Assembly (NCBI GenBank): GCA_905199445.1
Contig: CAJKGK010000018.1
Location: forward strand, 6,491-70,490
Reading direction: 5' to 3'
From: an uncultured Lachnospiraceae bacterium
Lineage (GTDB): Bacteria; Bacillota; Clostridia; Lachnospirales; Lachnospiraceae
DNA: 64,000 nt
Part shown: positions 26,681-35,710 of the stretch, piece after piece
How the letters are laid out: every line of letters begins with the position of its first letter
Numbering within the stretch: the stretch's first letter is position 1
Notes under the pieces: generated by a model
The model's input: the letters and a program-made list of their open reading frames with translations, nothing else
What the model was told of the DNA's origin: nothing
The model's database searches: none
Program-made: the position numbers and the translations under genes

Positions 26681-27700
26681 TTATGTTTTCTTTCGCAATA
26701 TGCCCCTTTTATGAACAATCAGCCTAAAAACAGTCCGGCAAACCACCAGCAGGATACCTGCGCCGAAAACAGCAAATCCAATCATTCGAAGTATCTTTTC
26801 CCTGTAAATCTCCGGCTGGGAGGATTCATAGGCGATTCCCCGGGAACCAATGGAGGATCGATCCACGGAAGCCTCATCATCTTCAAAATCCCCCCCGGCC
26901 AAAGCTGTGCGCGCTTCATCTTCCGGCTGTACACGGCAGCAATAAACAATATATCTCTGGTTATTGCTGCCATAAGGATGGCAGGTGACCAGCGTCACCA
27001 GATCTTCGCCTTCCACAATCCTGACAGCCTCCAAATCATCGGGAACCGTAACAATGGTTTTAATCACCTCGTATGTCAGTGTTTCCCACAAATTCGTAAT
27101 TTCGATCCGGTCCCCGGGCTGCAAAATTTCAATATCCCGAAACATGGCATCACCGTGATAGCCGCCTCTGTGAGCGGCGATGACACAATTGGTATTTTCA
27201 CCGCCCACAGGCATACTTGTCTGTGTCAAAACCGCGGCCCCCCGCCTTAAATTGGCATCGCCGGCACCAATATACAGCGGAATTTCCACATCCATGGCAT
27301 CGATCGTGATATACCCGATCATATCATCCGAAAGTCCCATGGATTCAAAATCAAAAATATTTTCCCTGTAACTCCACGGATCCTGCAGCCGAGTCTGCTT
27401 TTCCACATCAATACGCTGATTATAAGCCCTCATACTTTCCAGCAATTGCCCATAGTCAGACATGGCGCTTTGCTCTGTCTGAAACGGTTCCAACCCCTGA
27501 GACTGCTGTGCAGCCTGCGTCCCCGTCTTCCCGGCCTCCCGGATACACAGCGTCCCCTCTGCGACGGATTTTTTAAAGTCCGCAATTTCCTGCCGTTTTC
27601 CATATTTAAACATCTGGCTCTGAATCACCGGATAAGCAAGCATGAAAAATCCGGCCACAAATAAAAGCGCTGCCAGCAGATGAATCAGTATTTTTTTCAT
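26681..27700 (-). CDS. Class C (pilin-polymerising) sortase
   Basis: Membrane transpeptidase that links pilin subunits. The 339-residue protein has an N-terminal membrane anchor (about 5-27), catalytic His in VIAAHRGGY, catalytic Cys in LVTCHPYG and the Arg in NNQRYIVYC, plus a C-terminal membrane segment (about 305-330), the two-anchor layout of class C sortases. It is last in the pilus operon, 33 bases after the other sortase gene. Two sortases may divide pilin polymerisation and tip addition; which does what is not visible. Confidence 0.92.
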   Translation of the reverse strand: MKKILIHLLAALLFVAGFFMLAYPVIQSQMFKYGKRQEIADFKKSVAEGTLCIREAGKTGTQAAQQSQGLEPFQTEQSAMSDYGQLLESMRAYNQRIDVEKQTRLQDPWSYRENIFDFESMGLSDDMIGYITIDAMDVEIPLYIGAGDANLRRGAAVLTQTSMPVGGENTNCVIAAHRGGYHGDAMFRDIEILQPGDRIEITNLWETLTYEVIKTIVTVPDDLEAVRIVEGEDLVTLVTCHPYGSNNQRYIVYCCRVQPEDEARTALAGGDFEDDEASVDRSSIGSRGIAYESSQPEIYREKILRMIGFAVFGAGILLVVCRTVFRLIVHKRGILRKKT

Positions 27701-27733
27701 TGAGTTTCTTCCCTTTCCTGAGCCATCAAAATA

Positions 27734-28636
27734 TTATTTTTTTCCTTTGCGACGCTTTCGCCTTTGATACGGAAAATAAACAGCGGGAATCATAATAAAT
27801 AAAAGCATAAAGCCTACCCCGGCGCCCACAATATAAATCCATATCCATGACTGGTCGGCCCCGGTGTCAATTTCCACGCTGCCATCCGTATTTTGAGCAG
27901 CATCATAAGGGATCCGGGTTCCCCGAACCAAAAGTCGGTGGGTATTCACCGCATAAGGCGTACATGTAAGCAAAGTTACCAGATCCCGCCCTTCTATGGG
28001 CGTTAAAAGAGCCAGGTTTTCAGGCTCAATCACCTCTATTTGATCCACCTTATAGGCCAATATCTGATCCAGCACATGGATATAAAAAATATCCCCGATT
28101 GTCATTTCATCCAGTCGGGTAAATAATTCCGCACTGGGCAGTCCCCGGTGAGCGCTGATCACAGAATGACGAAATTCACCGCCAATGGGAAGCGCCGTAG
28201 CCTCCAGGTGGCCGGCCCCCTTTTCCAGAACATCCGGATCTGTACCGTGATAAACGGGTACATAAACCCCAATCTTGGGGATTTCCACATAGCCCATCAC
28301 GCCGTCATGGCCTGGATTTAAAACCTGATTATAATTTTCCGGAAGGACATAACCGCTGCCTACAACAAAAGGGTCGTGCACCGGATCTCCGGCCAGATTT
28401 TCATTGTATGTTTCGGCTTCAGCCCATGCCTGAGCCAAATCTGTGTCATCCTCTTTTTCCACCTGGGCCTGATAAGTGTGAATCACGCCCTGCTGCCTTT
28501 TCTCAGCCAGAAAATTGCTGATCGCCGGATAAAGGAAAATCCCGGCGCCCACTGCAAAAATCAGCAGGGGCGCCAGGAGCATCCATGGCTTTTTTTGATC
28601 TTTTGTATTTTGCGTTTCCTGTAAAATCTGTTTCAT
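27734..28636 (-). CDS. Class C (pilin-polymerising) sortase
   Basis: A 300-residue sortase with an N-terminal membrane segment (residues about 19-38), catalytic His in VISAHRGLP, catalytic Cys in LLTCTPYAVNTHRLLVRG (Cys and Arg), and a C-terminal membrane segment followed by a lysine-rich tail. The preceding lid region contains YNQVLNPGHDGVMGYVEIPKIGV. It starts 29 bases after the major pilin gene, consistent with cotranscription. It is clearly diverged from the second sortase, so this is an old pair and not a recent duplication. Confidence 0.92.
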   Translation of the reverse strand: MKQILQETQNTKDQKKPWMLLAPLLIFAVGAGIFLYPAISNFLAEKRQQGVIHTYQAQVEKEDDTDLAQAWAEAETYNENLAGDPVHDPFVVGSGYVLPENYNQVLNPGHDGVMGYVEIPKIGVYVPVYHGTDPDVLEKGAGHLEATALPIGGEFRHSVISAHRGLPSAELFTRLDEMTIGDIFYIHVLDQILAYKVDQIEVIEPENLALLTPIEGRDLVTLLTCTPYAVNTHRLLVRGTRIPYDAAQNTDGSVEIDTGADQSWIWIYIVGAGVGFMLLFIMIPAVYFPYQRRKRRKGKK

Positions 28637-28665
28637 GAAAGCCTTTTCCTTATTTCAGCCATTGA

Positions 28666-30261
28666 TTAATGGTTCATTTTTTTCTTTCCGGCAACGACAA
28701 CCATAACGACAGCTGCGCCCATAAGTACAATACCAATCACTGAAAAGATCAGTGTACCTGCACCGCCAGTTGTAGGAAGCACAAAGCCGTTATCTGTGGA
28801 AGATGTATTCAGCAGATGAAACAGAATTGTATGACCACTGATTGTCACACTGTCTACAGAAGCAACATCACTTTCCTGAATTGTTACAGTCGAATTATCC
28901 AGTACACCATCAGGTTCTGTATCCTTAAGTACAATCACCACATCTTTGTCAGGAAGAACATAACCCGCAGGTGCTTTTGTCTCTCTCAGATAATAAGTCC
29001 CCGCATCAATTCCCTGAATCTGCAATTTGCCGCCAGCAGAAACCTTCAGTGTTGTTACGGTTGCTGTATCGGTGCCATCGGCCTTAGCCGGACGGTAAAC
29101 GCCTGAAGAAACTTCCACAAATTCCAGGGCAGCGCTCTGAGAATCAGTCTCTCTCAGTTCGAACTCAGCACCAGCTAAAACGCTGTGATCAGCCTTATCC
29201 ATTTTTGTAAGATCAATTCCATAAGTATAAACATATTCCTTATCGCCATCGCCTGGTATGTAACTGTTTTCATCATAAGGATCTGTCTGGTATCCGGCAA
29301 ACGCACTGTTGCCCAGATCATCCACTGTAAATGCATTTTCATTGACAACAGCTTTATATTTCACGGTAACCTCTGCTGCACTGGGGGCAGAAGTTTTTAA
29401 CACATCATAGTTAAAGGTAATTTCAAAAGTACAATTCGGATTTATCTGCCCAAAATCTACTGTATATGCATCCGCCGTAAGCGCCTGATTTCCGGCCATC
29501 ACCTGAATAGAGGTTGTATCCAGTGTTAAACCTGCAGATAATTGATCTCCGATCTTAAAGATCTTGCCTGTTGCATCCTCAGGATAAACAGGAATATCTG
29601 CTGTAATCACATAAGGGACAATATCCCCTACGGCAACAGTTTTATCGGTTTCCCCTTCGCCGTTAGGATCTACGGTTTTGTCAATCCCAGGGGCACTTCC
29701 CTTCAAAGCCACGGTCACAGGAGCAATCGTCCATCCCTTTGCATCATCAAAAACAGGATATACATTGGCTGTTACAGGCGAATATACATTACCGGATTTT
29801 TCAGCAGCAATCACATACTGTCCCATTGGCAGCTGTAATGTGGCTGTCCCGTTGGTCATAACGGCTGTCGCTGCGACCTGCGAAAGAACACCTGCTTCAG
29901 ACATTGCGTTATAAAAACCTTTCAGGTCACTTCCTGAAGCATTCATATATGTTTCAGATACGGTGTTGTCGGCACTGTTGATATATGCCGGATAATTTGT
30001 TTTTACCCATGCAGCCACACTGGCATTCCATGTATAAACCGGTTCTTCCAGCTGCTGATCTGTGATATCAAAATTCACATCAATAATTTTGTACGCTGTA
30101 ATATTCGCACCATTATCTGATTCTAACCCGGTCACGGTTACGGTTCCTGTGCTGTCTGCATCAATTTGGGCAAACGCACTTAAACTCATGGAAAATACAA
30201 AGATGACCGTCAGACACAGTGCCATGAGTTTTTTTGTAATTGAGGTTTTTCTTTCTTTCAT
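28666..30261 (-). CDS. LPXTG-anchored major pilin, SpaH/EbpB-like
   Basis: Backbone subunit of a sortase-assembled pilus. The 531-residue preprotein has a signal peptide ending near AFA-QID, an N-terminal domain, central Cna-B/SpaA-like domains, the E-box GTYYLRETKAPAGY with its glutamate near residue 427, and a cell-wall sorting signal LPTTG at 495-499 followed by a hydrophobic segment and KKKMNH. AGGAGG precedes ATG 30261; a longer frame to 30321 lacks a ribosome site. The usual pilin lysine motif YPK is not obvious: the two candidate places read NVYPVFDD and PVYPEDA, so the linking lysine must lie elsewhere. Confidence 0.9.
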   Translation of the reverse strand: MKERKTSITKKLMALCLTVIFVFSMSLSAFAQIDADSTGTVTVTGLESDNGANITAYKIIDVNFDITDQQLEEPVYTWNASVAAWVKTNYPAYINSADNTVSETYMNASGSDLKGFYNAMSEAGVLSQVAATAVMTNGTATLQLPMGQYVIAAEKSGNVYSPVTANVYPVFDDAKGWTIAPVTVALKGSAPGIDKTVDPNGEGETDKTVAVGDIVPYVITADIPVYPEDATGKIFKIGDQLSAGLTLDTTSIQVMAGNQALTADAYTVDFGQINPNCTFEITFNYDVLKTSAPSAAEVTVKYKAVVNENAFTVDDLGNSAFAGYQTDPYDENSYIPGDGDKEYVYTYGIDLTKMDKADHSVLAGAEFELRETDSQSAALEFVEVSSGVYRPAKADGTDTATVTTLKVSAGGKLQIQGIDAGTYYLRETKAPAGYVLPDKDVVIVLKDTEPDGVLDNSTVTIQESDVASVDSVTISGHTILFHLLNTSSTDNGFVLPTTGGAGTLIFSVIGIVLMGAAVVMVVVAGKKKMNH

Positions 30262-30307
30262 TGCCTCTCCTCCTAAAAAATTTTGAATATGTCTATTTAT
30301 TTCATCA

Positions 30308-30353
30308 ACGCCTGCAGCCATGTGATGTCATCCCTCGCTGCCGCCGCAGGCGT
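30308..30353 (-). terminator. Intercistronic hairpin between adhesin and pilin genes
   Basis: Arms ACGCCTGC and GCAGGCGT, with inner GCAGC / GCTGC, lie between the stop of the adhesin gene and the pilin ribosome site. There is no good T-run, so partial termination or mRNA processing that favours pilin over adhesin is more likely than full termination. Confidence 0.45.
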
Positions 30354-30371
30354 CCATATTCAGCTGCTTGA

Positions 30372-33300
30372 TCAGGCTTTATGTCTTTGTCTTCGGACAA
30401 ACCACAGCAGACAGCCGCAACTGCCCACAGCCATTAAAGATAGTCCAAAGGCCAGGAAAGCACCGATCCCCTTATTTCCGGAAAACGGAAGCTGCGTGGG
30501 CTTATAGTTGACAATGGCATATCCTCCATCATCGCCCACCTCGACGGCCGGTGGATTGCCAACCGCACTGTCTACACCGCCAATGCCTTCTGAAGACGGG
30601 AATACAAACTGCCCCTGAACAGCAATCACACGCCATTGCCCGCTAGGAAGCACATAATCTGGAGCGGCTTCATATTCCACAAGACGATATTCTGCAGCCA
30701 CCGGAAGGTCATTAAATTCCACCTTTCCCTGGGCATCGGACTGGGCATGCGCTACAAGCGCCCAGCACATTTTCTGGGTTTCATCGGTAAGATTTCCGGC
30801 AGCATCCACTTTCAAAAGCTCTTTTGTGTGATCATGCTTACCCGCTCCGGTATCTGTGCAGTCTAATCTGTACATTGCAAATTTAGCACCTGCCACAGGA
30901 AGTCCGGATTGATCTGTTTTTGTAAAACCAAAAGGTGCGGTCTGATTATTGGTAAAAGCCGCCCTGTCTGTCAGCGTCACATCTGCGCCGGAAGGCGCTC
31001 CCGCATTACTGTAAATTACAGAAGCTTTAAGTCGGTCGTTATTTTCAGAATCCGGCTCAACGGTCACCGTAACCATCGCTTGATGGGTATCGTAAATCAA
31101 TGTGCGTCCGTCTCCTAAATCCAGCTTTCCACTGACCGCTGCATCAGGTACAGTCTCTGCTATAAGCAATCGATATGTCCCTGGAGCCTTTATCGTCACA
31201 TCTCCAAAAACAAATGCCACTGGGGCGGAATCTGTGAGCGTTTCACCGTTTATGGAAACTTTGGTTCCCGTCTCATCCGGAAGCTGAAGCAGCCCGCCTT
31301 CAACAGCCTGGCGTGTGCCTTCATCCGAAAGATCCGGTACCAGCGTAAATTCAAAGAGGTATCCCGGCAATGCGCCGCCTATCAGTGTTTTCTGACCTTT
31401 CAGAGCTGTATCACCGGTGAGTATCACACTGTTGGAATATGTATTGGTATAGGCAATCTTTTCAATCGTTGGTGTTTCACCGCTTCCTGTCCATTGAATC
31501 TTACCGGACACCGTATAGCCTTCATCAGAAACTGTGCCCTGAGTCTGAACGCCATTGATGGCTGCCGAAGGACGATAGCCTGGTGTTTTCGCCTCCGTCA
31601 CTTCATACCGGGTATTGTAAGGCAAATCATAAATTGTCAGTTTCTGATCATGTTTAAGGCTGAAACGAGCACCGCTTGTGATTTGGAAGGGCTGTCCCAC
31701 AGGATTTCCGTTCATATCCGTCATCTGAGCCTTATACGCCTGTGTCAGCTCCAGGGGCTGATCCGGATTTGTAACATCCTGGAACTTAACCGTAAACCCA
31801 AATTTCTGATCTCGATCCACCGCAAGATCGCTTTGAATCTGTTTTGAAATTTCCAGATCGCCCACCCGTTTATTGGTAACTGTTATAAGTGTCGTACCTG
31901 AAAAAAGATTCCGCAATTCATATGCTCTCCAGTCCATTTTCAAATGAGAAGAAATACCGTGGGCAGGGTCTTCATAGTTCTGTTTAACTTCCAGTCTGGA
32001 CCAGCCTTCGTCAGTATCAAGCGTATCCGGATAACCATCCAGTGGCATATATTCCAATATTGTTTTTGTATTATCGTCAGGATGAAACTGCAGATACGAA
32101 ATCTGGTCTGTGGGCAGCCACTGCGTCTGTTCCCCGTCATAGCTGCCGCTCACTTTCAAACTGGCAATCACGTCATGCAGCGTATTATCCACGTCGTCAC
32201 CGGCCGCAAACTGCACCATACTCTTAACAATCATGCCGATCGTCCGGCTGACCACAATACCGTCATTCTTTTCGCCGGCATCTGTGTATATACCGGTATT
32301 ATCGATCACAATCTTTGTAAGCCGGTCATTCAGCACATATCCCCCGGGGACTGACAATTCCTTCAGATAATACGTCCCCATGGACAGTCCGCCTTCCCGT
32401 GGAAGGATCAGCGCACCTTCCGTCTCATCTTTAAACGGATAACCTGAAATCGTTGCCGTTGTCCCCCGATAATCAGGGACAGCATCATCACGGATCACTG
32501 CAGAACCATCCGGCTGAACTGTCACACCAGCATTGGCCGCACTGAAAAGTCCGAATTCAGCTCCATTCACAGCATTTCCATCCTCATCAACCTTTTTTAC
32601 GTATACATGGTTTTCAATATTAGGGACATAAAGTCTTGCAGCAAACACCCGGTCAAAATCATAACTTTCCACACGCCAGGTATTGGACGCCGTTGCACCG
32701 TCTAAAGAATCCGCCGTTGTATAATAATACGCGACCGTGTAATCTGTATTTGCCTCTGTTGGATTAGACTGCATAAAATAATACGTCAAAACATCACCGG
32801 GCAGCTCCTCCACCTCAGCTTTATAGGCACCGCTGGGATCCAGTGTAAATACATGCGGATTTTGTCTGGCTGCAGCAATCATATTTTCCATCGAAGCCTC
32901 CGGCTGCACCATCCAGCCGCCAATCGGATCACCGGATACGGCATGCCAGCTGTCAGGAGCTGTAAGGTCACCGTTGTCGTTATACTGAAGCACAACAGCA
33001 AACATGGTTCCTCCATTGTTCAGATCAACATATGGATTTCCGCCGGGACCTGTACTGCCGCTGGCATCGGGAACAAGAGTAATCTGCGGCTCCGCTGTTG
33101 TCATTAACTTTGCCATCGCTTTGGCACCTGTATGCCATGGATTTTTTGAAAGTAAAACCGGAGATTTAACATTTTCCGGAATATACAGATGCATATCTCC
33201 GTTTCCAGACGGTCTGTAGCCGGCAGGTACAGTTGTCTCTCTAAGAACGAAATACTTGTCTGCATAATTATCATTAAGACTTTGCAGACTGATCAGCCGT

Positions 33301-35288
33301 CCATCAGGGCTGATTAAAATAAACTGACCACTTTCATCGGTTGTTCCCGTGGCAATCACTTCGGACTGAGCATCCACCACATAGTCTGAGCCGGTATGAT
33401 ATAAGGTAAATTTGGCACCAGGAACAGCTTCACCGATCTGATCCACCTTAATAATCTCACTTTCCGGAACCGTGACAAGGTTAAACTTTAAACGCATATT
33501 GGAGTCCGAATTTCCCCGTTCCAGATAGAAAAAATCCAGTGTATGATAAGTGTCATTCACAAAAGTATTGCCGCTAAAAGAAATATTGACACCGGCTTCC
33601 TGAAATTTACGTTTCAGAGTCCCGGACTGTTTGCCGTTAATATAAATGTTTCCGGTTACGAAATCAATTTCCAGCGTGGCCTTACTGTGAATACCGCCCA
33701 GGTCTGCAACAAGCACCTGGTCGATAAATACCCACACATCATCATCACCGCTGAATTCATAGGTCATCCGTGTCTCATGGGTACTGTCGGTATAGCCATC
33801 ATCCTTCTGAATAAACTGAGTACTCATCGTCAGACCAAAGTAGTGATTAAATGGAGGATCACAATAAAGGGTTTCATCATTTCGGTCTGTATCTGAAACC
33901 TGATCCCGATTGTTATCAACCGTAGATTTAGAACTTACCCTTTTTTGCTCCAGTCCACTATTCCAGAGCTTTTCTCTAAAGACACCGCCGGCGGTATTAA
34001 ACGGGAAAAACTGGCCATTGTTTGAATTTTGAGTTGTCCAGTTTTTACTCCATGAATCACCGGTAAATACACCCGGCGCTTCATAAAGCTTAAACATTCC
34101 GGCGTTCTCGTCAAATACCGCATAATTTTCCTGGCAGTTATAATAATAATAGCCATCCGGATCAACCTGAAGCAATCCGCCCACATCCGCATAGCTTTCC
34201 TTACCTGCATGCTGTACAGACGGATTAAACAGGTATTCAAGGGACTCCCTGTTTTGTGCATACCCATCGGACAATTTAGGATATCCGTTTTCATCCAGCC
34301 GATTTTCCACAATACCGGTTCTGGGCGCCGCAGATCCTGTCCAATGATTCATATTATTAAAACCACTATGGCCCATGGTAAACTTAAGATCATGACCTGC
34401 ATTAATGCCTTCCGAATGAGAATAATTCAATCGGTCATTGACATAACGTTCGGTAGACCAGTAATCAAACAGGTTAATGGTTGTTCCTTTCGGTGTCACT
34501 GTATCCTGTACCAGATAGTCATCCAACGCCATCAATGCAGCCTCACCCAGGATCAATGTCACTTCCAGCGGTTTTGCTTCCTGAGCCAGCACATATTCCT
34601 GATCAAGGGACGCAGTGATCGTATATTCGCCATCCCAGACCATTTCCGGAATACCCGATAAATCCCAGGTCAGAGAAAGCGCCATCTCATCCCGAGATTT
34701 CAAATCATCTGTTGCCGCAACGGCTGCGCTTAAAGACGCAGGCAGATAATCTCTGATTAAAAGCTCAGGCGTCATGGGATTTTTCTCACTGGCGCCAGGC
34801 AGTGCCAGCTCCCACCGCTGATTTTCTTCTGACCATACAAGCAATTCCCGCCTATCATTCCATGACCAGTCAAGCACAGGACGTCCTGCTTGTTCGGTCT
34901 CTGATTCCGATTCCGTCTCAGCCTCCGATTCCGCTTCTGTCTCAGTCTCAGTCTCTGATTCCGCCTCTGTCTCAGTTTCTCTCTCAGTCTCTGACGCTGT
35001 TTCGGTCTCGGATTCCCTTTCAGATTCAGCGGCTGTTTCGGTTTCTGAATCCGTCACAGCGGCTGTTTCGGTTTCAGTTTCTGCATTGACCTCAGATTCT
35101 GTTTCCGGTATTTTTCCGGTTTCCTGTGTCTTCCCTGTTTCATCCGTTTCGCCGGTATTTCCGTTTGCTTCTGTCTGGATAACGCTCTGCGCAAATACAG
35201 TCTCTTTGCTGCCGCCCCCGATGGACAGCACCATCAGCACTGCCATCAAAAATGCCGTGCCTCTCCTCAGCTTGTTTCTGAGATTCAT
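30372..35288 (-). CDS. Large LPXTG-type pilus tip adhesin with fibro-slime and SpaA domains
   Basis: A 1638-residue surface protein, first gene of the pilus operon. Order: signal peptide (1 to about 34), a Glu/Thr/Ser-rich low-complexity stalk (about 50-140), a long ligand-binding region with a fibro-slime-type core (FSGDDDVWVFIDQVLVADLG near residue 510), a SpaA domain (about 611-715, LRETTVPAGY), a second SpaA (about 891-994, YYLKELSVPGGY), a Cna-B/DUF7601-like domain (about 1141-1240), an FctA-like isopeptide pilin domain (about 1296-1423), a third SpaA (about 1453-1554), and a sorting signal LPFSG at 1600-1604 followed by a hydrophobic helix and RRQRHKA. It probably sits at the pilus tip and binds a host or dietary glycan or protein. 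Confidence 0.88.
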   Translation of the reverse strand: MNLRNKLRRGTAFLMAVLMVLSIGGGSKETVFAQSVIQTEANGNTGETDETGKTQETGKIPETESEVNAETETETAAVTDSETETAAESERESETETASETERETETEAESETETETEAESEAETESESETEQAGRPVLDWSWNDRRELLVWSEENQRWELALPGASEKNPMTPELLIRDYLPASLSAAVAATDDLKSRDEMALSLTWDLSGIPEMVWDGEYTITASLDQEYVLAQEAKPLEVTLILGEAALMALDDYLVQDTVTPKGTTINLFDYWSTERYVNDRLNYSHSEGINAGHDLKFTMGHSGFNNMNHWTGSAAPRTGIVENRLDENGYPKLSDGYAQNRESLEYLFNPSVQHAGKESYADVGGLLQVDPDGYYYYNCQENYAVFDENAGMFKLYEAPGVFTGDSWSKNWTTQNSNNGQFFPFNTAGGVFREKLWNSGLEQKRVSSKSTVDNNRDQVSDTDRNDETLYCDPPFNHYFGLTMSTQFIQKDDGYTDSTHETRMTYEFSGDDDVWVFIDQVLVADLGGIHSKATLEIDFVTGNIYINGKQSGTLKRKFQEAGVNISFSGNTFVNDTYHTLDFFYLERGNSDSNMRLKFNLVTVPESEIIKVDQIGEAVPGAKFTLYHTGSDYVVDAQSEVIATGTTDESGQFILISPDGRLISLQSLNDNYADKYFVLRETTVPAGYRPSGNGDMHLYIPENVKSPVLLSKNPWHTGAKAMAKLMTTAEPQITLVPDASGSTGPGGNPYVDLNNGGTMFAVVLQYNDNGDLTAPDSWHAVSGDPIGGWMVQPEASMENMIAAARQNPHVFTLDPSGAYKAEVEELPGDVLTYYFMQSNPTEANTDYTVAYYYTTADSLDGATASNTWRVESYDFDRVFAARLYVPNIENHVYVKKVDEDGNAVNGAEFGLFSAANAGVTVQPDGSAVIRDDAVPDYRGTTATISGYPFKDETEGALILPREGGLSMGTYYLKELSVPGGYVLNDRLTKIVIDNTGIYTDAGEKNDGIVVSRTIGMIVKSMVQFAAGDDVDNTLHDVIASLKVSGSYDGEQTQWLPTDQISYLQFHPDDNTKTILEYMPLDGYPDTLDTDEGWSRLEVKQNYEDPAHGISSHLKMDWRAYELRNLFSGTTLITVTNKRVGDLEISKQIQSDLAVDRDQKFGFTVKFQDVTNPDQPLELTQAYKAQMTDMNGNPVGQPFQITSGARFSLKHDQKLTIYDLPYNTRYEVTEAKTPGYRPSAAINGVQTQGTVSDEGYTVSGKIQWTGSGETPTIEKIAYTNTYSNSVILTGDTALKGQKTLIGGALPGYLFEFTLVPDLSDEGTRQAVEGGLLQLPDETGTKVSINGETLTDSAPVAFVFGDVTIKAPGTYRLLIAETVPDAAVSGKLDLGDGRTLIYDTHQAMVTVTVEPDSENNDRLKASVIYSNAGAPSGADVTLTDRAAFTNNQTAPFGFTKTDQSGLPVAGAKFAMYRLDCTDTGAGKHDHTKELLKVDAAGNLTDETQKMCWALVAHAQSDAQGKVEFNDLPVAAEYRLVEYEAAPDYVLPSGQWRVIAVQGQFVFPSSEGIGGVDSAVGNPPAVEVGDDGGYAIVNYKPTQLPFSGNKGIGAFLAFGLSLMAVGSCGCLLWFVRRQRHKA
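34880..35110 (-). repeat. Low-complexity Glu/Thr/Ser coding repeat in the adhesin gene
   Basis: Imperfect short repeats of the kind (G)TCTCAG/GATTCCG on the plus strand, coding for E-T-E-S-E-type residues on the minus strand. The units are not long exact copies but are similar enough for slippage or recombination. Repeat lengths in multiples of three would keep the frame and vary the stalk length. Confidence 0.75.
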
Positions 35289-35644
35289 AACACTGATTCC
35301 TCCTTATATATCTGCATCTTTCGATAATATTTGACAATCAAAATATAGCCATAAAAAAAAGATCGACAATTACGCAAGTCAATCGCCGCACAATGTAGGA
35401 TCGATCGTTTTGCAATTTTGCCGGTCTTCGATATAATTTTAAATGCAGCACCTTCTCATTCAAATCTTTACATACTATCAAATTCTTAAAAATAATATTT
35501 CTAGTAAATATTACAGTATTTACCAAAAATAATATAATATTTACCATAAATATTATCATAACTTCTTAAGATTTTCAAACGTAAAATTACATTTTTCCTA
35601 CACCAGACAAGGAAAATTGTTTTGGCGGGATATTCGATATAAAG
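35289..35644. other. AT-rich upstream region of the pilus operon
   Basis: No convincing gene. It contains several related short repeats: inverted repeat GTAAATA-N6-TATTTAC at 35504-35523, AATATTT/AAATATT at 35536-35554, and two minus-strand copies of TGGTAAATA. An A8 tract begins near 35352 and a self-complementary CGATCGATCC-type element near 35400. The pilus operon promoter and regulator sites should lie here, but I cannot pick a convincing -35/-10 pair. Two minus-strand open frames of 60-73 codons lack ribosome sites and are probably chance. Confidence 0.5.
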
Positions 35645-35647
35645 AAA

Positions 35648-35693
35648 AAGGACCCTTTGGAAATGGCATCTATCCATTTCCAAAAGGACCCTT
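35648..35693 (-). terminator. Intrinsic terminator of the nfnAB operon
   Basis: On the minus strand CCTTTTGGAAATGG and CCATTTCCAAAGG form a long hairpin with an outer AAGG/CCTT extension, followed by TTTTTCTTT, 18 bases beyond the nfnB stop codon. Confidence 0.88.
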
Positions 35694-35710
35694 CATACGA
35701 ATTCCAAAAA

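Noticed and set aside
35338..35683. Two minus-strand frames of 60-73 codons upstream of the pilus operon
   Set aside because: AT-rich chance frames without ribosome sites; residue make-up (Ile, Asn, Lys, Phe) reflects base composition.
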